A stretch of 9,726 bases of DNA from Treponema sp. (GTDB lineage: Bacteria; Spirochaetota; Spirochaetia; Treponematales; Breznakiellaceae). Position 1 is the stretch's first letter. Every line of letters begins with the position of its first letter. Below are positions 1 through 7,100 of the stretch, piece by piece. The notes beneath the pieces are model-generated. The model worked only from the letters and a program-made list of their open reading frames with translations, did no database searches and was not told the DNA's origin. The stretch spans positions 1 through 9,726 of the forward strand of contig JAIRRR010000196.1 of the NCBI GenBank assembly GCA_031255875.1. The letters run 5' to 3'. A program made the translations under genes and the position numbers.

Positions 1-3
1 AAC

Positions 4-1527
4 ATGATGAGAATCACCATTTCCGGTGATGACTTTACGTTTTCGACGAAAGAGACGGGATCTTTTGTTGAGACAAACACAGGCACATTACAGATTGAAA
101 ACGCCGAAAACGGCAAAGAAGTAACCTTTACCATTACCGGGGGAATGAGCGAAACCGGAGAGTGGGTAACAGCCTCCGAAGAGCCGCAGATCCTCGTCGC
201 AAGCCTTTCGGATGACGGCAAATCGTTGACCCTGGATGAGCTGGCTTATACGAAAAAATGGAAACCCTGGGACGACATTCTTGCATTTATTAACGGCAAA
301 GAGAAGGCCGGAAACGAAAGCGCCGAACCGGCCGTTGTACGGGCAGTCGTCAGCGCCGATTCCGCCAATTTCCGCGAAGGCCCCTCAACCGGCGCCAATG
401 CGCTGAAAATCCTCAGTAAAGGCGACGTCCTTACCGTTACCGGCGATGCGGATAACGGCTGGCTCCCTGTGGAACATGACGGCGTCCAGGGGTATGTCAG
501 CGCGGATTTGCTTTCGGCCGCGCCCGCGCCGGTTCCCGCGATCTTCGGCGGCCGGACACTTCCCGGACTCTATGAGGGAAGCGCGTACCTGGGATATATG
601 GATCTGCCCGAAACCATGAACTGGATCGCGGAGAACGCGGAGGACGGCGGCGTTTACAGCGTCGTTCCGGGAAAGAACCAAAAAGTTTCAAATATACGGC
701 TTGATTACGGGGACAGGCAGGTGACCGTATCCCTGAAGGCCGCAGGGGAAGAACAGGACATTATAACCTATACAAACGAACGCGCTGACTCGCCGCTCTT
801 TACCGTCGGGGCGGGGGCTGCCTTGACGCTGGAAGACGGCGTGGTTTTGTCCGGGCTGCGAAACGGAAAGAATAATGCCCTCGTTGTAGTGGATGGCGGC
901 GCGTTTATTATGAACGGCGGCGAAATGAGAAACAACACACGTTCTTCTGATCTTGGCGATAATACCGTGAGTACCGGCGGCGGAGTACGGGTGGTTACCG
1001 GTACCTTCACCATGAACGGCGGGACTATCGGCGGCAACGCCGCGAAATTGGGAGGCGGAGTATATATCGACGAAACCGGTGCCTTCACCATGAATGGCGG
1101 AACTATCGGCGATAACGCATCCTCGGGCTCTGATTCTTACGGCGGCGGGGTGTATGTGGACGGCGGTACCTTTACCATGAATGACGGCAGTATCAGCGGA
1201 AACTCTTCCGATGGTAACGGCGGCGGGGTGAGCGTCAGGGCCGGCGGGACCTTTGCCATGTATGGCGGCAGTATCGGCGGGAATGCCGCTAATCACGGCG
1301 CCGGCGTACATGGGAATATGAGTACCGGCGGCACATTCACTAAAAGCGGCGGCGTTATTTACGGTTCTAATGCTCCTGAGGAACAGCAGAATCGGGCGGG
1401 CCAGGGCGGCCACGCGGTTTATATGTATATTTCCGAAGATGACCAAAAAACACGCGACTCCACCGCCGGGGAAAACACGGCGCTGGACAGCGATAGAGGC
1501 GGCGCGGCGGGAGGCTGGGGGCGGTAA
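4..1527 (+). CDS. SH3b domain and glycine-rich beta-helix repeat protein, possibly 5'-partial
   Basis: Probable surface or envelope-associated structural protein of unknown function. Residues ~1-90 are a beta-rich region I cannot name. Residues ~113-171 look like a bacterial SH3b domain: 'SANFREGPSTG', then 'ILSKGDVLTVTG', 'GWLPVEHDG' and 'GYVSADLL'. Such domains commonly bind peptidoglycan or peptides. Residues ~200-295 form a leader region ('DLPETMNWIAENAEDGGVY', 'SPLFTVGAGAALTLEDGV') ahead of six glycine-rich repeats (~299-466) of the kind that fold as right-handed parallel beta-helices. The protein ends in a short tail, 'DSDRGGAAGGWGR'. No signal peptide is visible at the ATG used, and the frame is open to base 1, so the true start may lie upstream; tandem ATGs at 4 and 7 are the only visible candidates and no RBS can be checked. 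The domain organisation recalls a repeat family I remember from termite-gut Treponema. It lies 58 bp before the kinase gene on the same strand; co-transcription is possible but unproven. Confidence 0.8.
   Translation: MMRITISGDDFTFSTKETGSFVETNTGTLQIENAENGKEVTFTITGGMSETGEWVTASEEPQILVASLSDDGKSLTLDELAYTKKWKPWDDILAFINGKEKAGNESAEPAVVRAVVSADSANFREGPSTGANALKILSKGDVLTVTGDADNGWLPVEHDGVQGYVSADLLSAAPAPVPAIFGGRTLPGLYEGSAYLGYMDLPETMNWIAENAEDGGVYSVVPGKNQKVSNIRLDYGDRQVTVSLKAAGEEQDIITYTNERADSPLFTVGAGAALTLEDGVVLSGLRNGKNNALVVVDGGAFIMNGGEMRNNTRSSDLGDNTVSTGGGVRVVTGTFTMNGGTIGGNAAKLGGGVYIDETGAFTMNGGTIGDNASSGSDSYGGGVYVDGGTFTMNDGSISGNSSDGNGGGVSVRAGGTFAMYGGSIGGNAANHGAGVHGNMSTGGTFTKSGGVIYGSNAPEEQQNRAGQGGHAVYMYISEDDQKTRDSTAGENTALDSDRGGAAGGWGR
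898..1401 (+). repeat. Six-unit glycine-rich beta-helix repeat array inside the first gene
   Basis: Degenerate tandem units begin near 898, 1000, 1078, 1165, 1246 and 1330. Each opens with a G-[TA]-F-x-M-x-G-G-like core: GAFIMNGG, GTFTMNGG, GAFTMNGG, GTFTMNDG, GTFAMYGG and GTFTKSGG. Most cores are followed by a [TS]-I-x-x-N-[AS] turn and a GGGV strand. Spacing varies from 26 to 34 codons, so these are protein-level coils of a beta-solenoid and not uniform DNA repeats. Neighbouring units keep local nucleotide similarity, for example 'ttcaccatgaa' at about 1005 and 1084, so recombination between units could change repeat number. Confidence 0.8.
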
Positions 1528-1585
1528 CGCGCGGGCAGCGGGCGCCGATTTTCAGCGCATAAACGGCGAATGAAAAGGAACGAAG

Positions 1586-4168
1586 ATGGAAACACAGATA
1601 CTGGCTAACGCGACAGAGGTGATTGAGGAACCAGCGAAAGAGCAGAACAGCGCGGATGTGGGGACCAGCGGCCTTTTGCAAATCGGAGAAATCGTACAGG
1701 GATATGTGGTACAGAAATTCCTGTCCGCCCAGGGCGGCGAGGCGGAAATTTACCTCTGTGTCAAAGACAATCAAAACTATGCGCTGAAATACTATTATAC
1801 CCGCAGCCCCGACCCGGAAATCCTGGAAAAATTGTTTTCTTTCAGCGGCGGGCATCCCGACATTGTATCGTATCTTGACAGCGGCAAACACAAGGAACGG
1901 TCTTTCATCATCCTTGAATACGCCGAGGGCGGCTCGTTGGACGACAAAAAAACCGACGGATCCTATAAATACCTTCCGGTTTCCGAAGAAACCGCCCTGC
2001 AAATCGTCAAAGAAACCATAAACGCCTTTGATATTTGCCACAAAAACGGCATTATCCACCGCGACATAAAGCCGGGGAATCTTTTCTACAAAAACGCCGG
2101 CGGCGGCGACATCCTGGTAGGCGATTTCGGCATCGCATCCATTTTCGAAGCGGACCAGGGCATGAGCAAGCATCTTACTAGAGCCGGGGGGGCGCATACC
2201 GCGGGTTACGCCGCGCCGGAGACATCTTCCGGCGTCATCGGGCCGGAGGTGGATTACTACGCCCTGGGGATAACCCTCTGGGTGCTGCTCACCGGGGAAG
2301 AACCCTTTGTCAACGAAAAAGGCGAGCCCCTGAACGAGGGCCAAATTGTCCTTGCCACCATCCAGGGCAAGACCGCCGGCCTGCTTCTGTCTCGCGCGCC
2401 GCAGTTGGGCAAGCGTATGCAGACGCTTATCCAGGGGCTTCTGACGCCGCGTCATGAAAAACGCTGGGGGCACAAAGAAGTGAGCCGCTTTTTGGCCGGG
2501 GAGGATGTCAAAGTATTTTCCGAAGCGGCGCGGGATTTGCCGCCTTTTGAAATCGCCGGGGAAAAATATTATGACTATATGTCCGTCGCCCGCGCCCTGC
2601 TGGATCACCGGGAGGACGGCAAAGCCCTGGTCTTCAAGGGCAAACTCGTCGCCTGGCTTATCCGCTTCCATCAGGAAGTAGCGGAAAATATTCAGGAAAT
2701 TATTGAAACCTACAGCGCGGGTAACCGTCTGGACGAGGGGCTGGTTTTTGTTGCCTATAAGCTCTGCCCCAGCCTGCCCTTTGACGTTGGCAGCGGCAAA
2801 AAAATCGCCTCGTTGCAGGACATGGCGTCCCTTTTGGAAACCGACTCCGGCGCGGTAACCCCCTATTTGCGGGACGGGAAACGCGGCCTTTACGCATATC
2901 TTGAGGCTGTCGGCCTGGGCGAATTTGCCGCAAAACTGCGGGAACTGGTGCAGGCGGTCCCCGAAGATTTTAAACTGCCCCTGCATATTCTGGTCGCGTT
3001 AAAAGACAGCGGGATACAGCCTTCCCGGGACACCGCGCAGGATTTTCCGCCTCTTGAGATCGCCGGGCAGAGGCATAATGAATACAGCTCAGCCGCCCGC
3101 GCCCTGCTGGCTCACCGGGAAGAAGGCAAGACACTGGTTTTCCATGGAAAGCTTATTGCCTGGCTTATCCCCATCGATCTGGAATTGGCGAAAAAGATAC
3201 TCGACATCATCGAAACCTGCGGCGCGGACCGCCAGGACGAGGGGCTGGTTTTTGCTGCCTACACGCTCTGCCCCGGCCTTCCCTTTGACCTTGGCAACGG
3301 CGAGAAAATCGCCTCATTGCAGGACATGGCATTCCTTTTGGAAACCGCCCCGGATACGTTAATTCCTTATCTGCGAAACGAGAAACTCGGACTGTATGCG
3401 TACCTTGAAACCGCGGTCCAGGCGGGTATTGCCGCCAAAGTGTGGGATGTGGTAAAAGCGGTTCCCGGAAATTTCAGGCTGGTTTCCCGCATTGCCGTTG
3501 CGTTAAAAGGCAACGTGATAAAGCCATTCCAGGACGGGATCAACAACGAATATGAATTGCGGGAAATCGATTGGATCTACAACCTGCCGGAGCATTTGCG
3601 GGACCGGGCGCTGCTCTTTATTGAGCGCCGCTGCGGGGATCTGCCCGCGTGGATAGAAAACCTGACCGGCCGCAATCTGGACCTGTGGCTCCACGCGCTG
3701 GGCTGCCTGCAAATCAAGCTGTCCGCCAAAGACAAGTGGGCGTATTTTACCCGGTTTTTGCAGGGGGATACTCAATTCCTGTTTGAACAGTTAAACGAAA
3801 ACAAGCTATGGCAGGCAATAAACAGCCTTAAAAAACAAAGCAGGGTAAAAGAAAAAAACCAGCTGGTCAATGCCGCATGGAGGCCCTTTTTTGATAAAAA
3901 CGACTGGGAAACCGCCCGGCGTATTTTGTGGTTTATCAAGCCCGACAATATGGAAGGGCTGGATGAAAGTTATGCCGATTACCAGTCCTGCATCGGGCAC
4001 ACACTGGCGGAACAAAATTTTTGCGAAGAAGCCATAGCTTTCTACTCTCTGGCGATAGATATGGAAAAAAAGGCCGTTTATTTTAACGGCCGTGGCAATG
4101 CCTACAGAGCCCTGGGTATGCAGGACAAGGCGGACGCGGATTACCAGGAAGCGAAAAACTACGGGTGA
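1586..4168 (+). CDS. Ser/Thr protein kinase with duplicated helical module and C-terminal TPR
   Basis: Cytoplasmic Hanks-type Ser/Thr kinase of 860 residues; it should transfer phosphate from ATP to Ser/Thr of partner proteins. The kinase domain spans ~38-304. Visible residues are the ATP-anchoring Lys68 in YALKYYY, the catalytic loop HRDIKPGNL (Asp160, Asn165), DFG at 180-182 and APE at 210-212, so it looks active. The glycine-rich loop is atypical (LSAQGGEAEIY, 46-56), with the first glycine replaced. Two tandem copies of a ~168-residue alpha-helical module follow (~316-482 and ~485-650), then a unique helical part and a TPR-like unit (~793-858, with 'AEQNFCEEAIAFYSLAI' and 'GNAYRALGMQDKADADY'). 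No transmembrane segment or PASTA domain is seen, so it differs from cell-wall-sensing PknB kinases. ATG 1586 is supported by AAGGA at 1575-1579, six bases upstream. The gene ends 11 bp before the AAA+ gene's ATG. Catalytic assignment is firm; substrates are not identifiable. Confidence 0.95.
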   Translation: METQILANATEVIEEPAKEQNSADVGTSGLLQIGEIVQGYVVQKFLSAQGGEAEIYLCVKDNQNYALKYYYTRSPDPEILEKLFSFSGGHPDIVSYLDSGKHKERSFIILEYAEGGSLDDKKTDGSYKYLPVSEETALQIVKETINAFDICHKNGIIHRDIKPGNLFYKNAGGGDILVGDFGIASIFEADQGMSKHLTRAGGAHTAGYAAPETSSGVIGPEVDYYALGITLWVLLTGEEPFVNEKGEPLNEGQIVLATIQGKTAGLLLSRAPQLGKRMQTLIQGLLTPRHEKRWGHKEVSRFLAGEDVKVFSEAARDLPPFEIAGEKYYDYMSVARALLDHREDGKALVFKGKLVAWLIRFHQEVAENIQEIIETYSAGNRLDEGLVFVAYKLCPSLPFDVGSGKKIASLQDMASLLETDSGAVTPYLRDGKRGLYAYLEAVGLGEFAAKLRELVQAVPEDFKLPLHILVALKDSGIQPSRDTAQDFPPLEIAGQRHNEYSSAARALLAHREEGKTLVFHGKLIAWLIPIDLELAKKILDIIETCGADRQDEGLVFAAYTLCPGLPFDLGNGEKIASLQDMAFLLETAPDTLIPYLRNEKLGLYAYLETAVQAGIAAKVWDVVKAVPGNFRLVSRIAVALKGNVIKPFQDGINNEYELREIDWIYNLPEHLRDRALLFIERRCGDLPAWIENLTGRNLDLWLHALGCLQIKLSAKDKWAYFTRFLQGDTQFLFEQLNENKLWQAINSLKKQSRVKEKNQLVNAAWRPFFDKNDWETARRILWFIKPDNMEGLDESYADYQSCIGHTLAEQNFCEEAIAFYSLAIDMEKKAVYFNGRGNAYRALGMQDKADADYQEAKNYG
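2531..3535 (+). repeat. Tandem duplication of a ~168-codon module in the kinase C-terminal region
   Basis: Copy 1 (about 2531-3031) and copy 2 (about 3038-3535) match along their whole length: LPPFEIAGEKY / FPPLEIAGQRH, ARALLDHREDGK / ARALLAHREEGK, KGKLVAWLI / HGKLIAWLI, DEGLVFVAYKLCPSLPFD / DEGLVFAAYTLCPGLPFD, KKIASLQDMASLLET / EKIASLQDMAFLLET, and GLYAYLEA / GLYAYLET. DNA similarity also remains: the 17-mer cgcccgcgccctgctgg starts at 2587 and again at 3094, an offset of exactly 169 codons, and one codon is lost later in copy 2. This points to a fairly recent internal duplication. I recall similar helical modules behind other bacterial kinases but cannot name the family with certainty. Confidence 0.9.
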
Positions 4169-4173
4169 GGGAG
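4167..4173 (+). promoter_or_regulatory. Ribosome binding site that sets the AAA+ start at ATG 4180
   Basis: The bases GAGGGAG lie six bases before ATG 4180, ideal Shine-Dalgarno spacing. A longer in-frame start, GTG at 4165, overlaps the kinase stop codon (TGA 4166-4168) but has only 'gaaaaactacg' upstream, with no purine-rich match. The shorter ATG start is therefore preferred. The RBS itself overlaps the kinase stop, which favours translational coupling. Confidence 0.75.
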
Positions 4174-4179
4174 AACGAC

Positions 4180-7100
4180 ATGGAACAAACCGGCCAGCAG
4201 CCGCAGACCTTCCGGCAGGAAGCGGCGAAACCGCAGGCTTCCTGCTCCTGCCCGTCCTGCTTGCGGGAAAACCGCCCTGCCGCCAAATTCTGCCGTTTCT
4301 GCGGTAAATCCCTGCCGGAGGCCGCCGGACCGGTAACGACGGCAACAACAGAGGTATCCACGGCAACGGCGACGGCAGGGCAAAGCGTCCCGGAAAACGC
4401 GGCGGCAAAACAAGCGCCCCCTCCCGCCTCAGACTACATCGGTCTTGAGGGCGTCCGCGCGGAACTGGAGCAGATACAAAAAAGCATCACCTTTCAGCGG
4501 AAGAAAGCGGAAAAAGGCGGCATTGTTATCGAGGCGAAGGCCGGCATCTTTGTCTTCCGGGGGAATACCGGCACGGGAAAAACGCTTGTGGCGGCAAGTT
4601 TTGTTAAGGAGCTAAAAAAAGCGAAGTGCCTGGAATCGGACATTGTTACCACGATCAGCGCGCGGGCCCTGTCCCGGCAGCATAAAGACGAATTCGCCCT
4701 GGCGAATTTTCTGTCCGGGACAAAACCCGCCGCCCTGGTGGTGGACAACGCCGCAGAGGACGCGCCTTTTCTCCACGAGCTTCTTTTGGCGTTAAGCAAG
4801 GCGCGGCAAAATTGCATTGCCATACTTTTGGGGCTGGGCGCCCCCTTTGACGAATTTTTCAAAAACTACCCCGAAGACAAACAACGGGTCAGCAGGTTTT
4901 TTGAATTTCCCGACCCCGCCACCGAAGACCTTTCGCGGATTCTTGAAAAAAAACTGCGGGAAAAGGGCTATGTTTTTGATCCTGCCATGGACAGTGTTTT
5001 TACTTCCTACATCCAGGAACGCCGCCACGATCCCCGGTGCGAGCATAAAAACGGCTGGCTTATCGAAAATGACATTGTTCCCGCCATCGAAAAAAACCAG
5101 GAGGAGCGGCTCGGCAAACAGGATTCCCTTTCCGACGATGACTACAAGACGATTCTGGAAACCGACGTGCCGCTGAAAAATAAAAAGCGCACGGTCGATG
5201 AAATACTTGCCGATTTGGATTCGATGATTGGCCTTGGGGAAGTAAAAAAAGCGGTCCGCGCTATCGCCCAGACCATCGTGATGCAAAAAGAACGCGAGGC
5301 AAAGGGATTAAAAGGCCAGGGGCAGACGATACACATCGTGTTCACCGGCAATCCCGGCACGGGCAAGACTACGGTGGCCCGCAGGCTGGGGCAGTTATTC
5401 CAGACAATCGGGCTTTTGCCCAGCGATAAGATTGTGGAGACCGACCGTGCCGGCATGGTGGGACAATACCTCGGTTCCACCGCCCCGCTGGTGAACGAGG
5501 CTTGCGACAAGGCTCTAGGCGGCATCCTGTTTATCGACGAGGCCTATACCCTGAGCGGCGGCAAAGAGGGCAGCGCCGACAGTTTCGGGCAGGAAGCGAT
5601 AGACACCCTGCTTAAGCGCATGGAGGACGACCGGGGGAAGTTCGTGGTCATTGCCGCCGGATACAAGGACGAGATGGACCGCTTCATTCAGTCCAACCCG
5701 GGTCTGAAAAGCCGCTTTACCCATTTTCTGCATCTTGAGGATTATTCCCCGGAAGATCTCTGCGCGATTTTCGAATCCATGGCGAAACAAAACGGCTATG
5801 AACTGGACGAAGGCGCGAAAGAACTCGCGCGGGAAGCGATAGAAGAAATTCACCATGGCAAGGGCAGGGATTTTGCCAACGGCCGGACGATGCGGAATCT
5901 GTTTGACGACACTATCCGCCGCATGGGAAGCCGCCTGACCGCGCTTTCTGCCGGGGAACGCACGGAAAAGGCGTTCACCCTCATCACCGCCGGGGACATT
6001 CCCTACAAAAAAAAGGAAACCCTCACCGTCGAGGAAATCCTCGCGGAACTGGACGCCATGACCGGCCTTGCCAACGTAAAACAAGAAGTACGCAAACTTG
6101 CCAACGCTATCCGCCTGCAGCAGGAACGCCGGGAGCAGGGTTTGGGTGAGCAGGGCCAGGCGATACATATCGTGTTTACCGGAAACCCCGGTACGGGCAA
6201 AACCACCGTGGCCCGCAAGCTCGGCGCCTTGTTTAAGGCTATGGAACTTCTGCCGCGGGCGGACGTTATCGAAAAAGACAAGAGCGGCATGGTGGGGCAG
6301 TATGTGGGGCAGACCCCGAAGCTGGTGAATCAGGTGTGTGACGACGCGATGGGCGCGATTCTCTTTGTCGATGAAGCCTACACCCTGGCGGGGGAAAGCG
6401 GCTCTATCGACAGTTTCGGCAAAGAGGCCATCGAAACGCTGATGAAACGCATGGAAGACGACCGGGGAAAATTCGTGGTTATCGCCGCCGGGTACAAAAA
6501 AGAAATGGAGCGTTTTTTGAACGCCAACCCCGGCATGAAAAGCCGCTTTACCCACTATATCCATCTTGAGGATTACAACCCCGAAGAATTGTACGCGATC
6601 TTCGATTCCATGCTGGCCAAACAGCAGTACGCGCTTGCCGAAGACGCCCGGGCGGCCGTAAAGGAAGCCATAGAGGACATCTATCAAAACCGGGGCAATG
6701 ATTTCGCCAACGGCAGAACCATGCGGAACCTCTGTGATGAAGTTATCCGCCGCCTTGGCGACCGGGTGGCGTCCCTTGCCAAAGAAGAACGCACAAAAGA
6801 CGCGCTGATCACCGTTACCGCTGCGGACATTCCCTACGAAAAAAAGAAAATCCCCACGGTAGAAGAAATTTTGTCCGACCTCGACGGCATGATCGGCCTT
6901 GCGGAAGTCAAACAGGCGGTCAGGACTCTGGCCCAGGCGATCATGATCGAAAAAGAAAAAGAAGAACAGGGGCTGCGGGGGCAGGGCCAGGCGATACATA
7001 TCGTGTTTACCGGAAACCCCGGTACGGGCAAAACCACCGTGGCCCGCAAACTCGGCGCGCTGTTTCAGGTTATGGGGCTTCTGCCCAGCGCGAAGGTTGT

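Noticed and set aside
898..1401. Repeats that could be mistaken for a CRISPR or DNA tandem array
   Set aside because: Units are degenerate, vary in length, stay in frame and encode a beta-solenoid; there is no constant repeat with unique spacers.
1370..1573. 67-codon + strand frame bridging the end of the first gene and the gap before the kinase
   Set aside because: It overlaps the first gene in another frame, and its Arg/Ala-rich sequence looks like an out-of-frame reading. I found no good RBS and no family resemblance.
1528..1585. Possible terminator or promoter between the first gene and the kinase
   Set aside because: The 58 bp contain small GC-rich palindromes such as ggcgcc but no stem followed by a T-run, and no convincing -35/-10 pair. 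Only the kinase RBS is supported.
1367..2986. 539-codon open frame on the minus strand opposite the kinase
   Set aside because: It runs antisense to the firmly identified kinase and the end of the first gene, has no recognisable domain, and has a shadow-like composition.
4165..4179. Alternative GTG start of the AAA+ gene, adding five residues
   Set aside because: There is no Shine-Dalgarno sequence at the right distance, whereas ATG 4180 has GAGGGAG six bases upstream.
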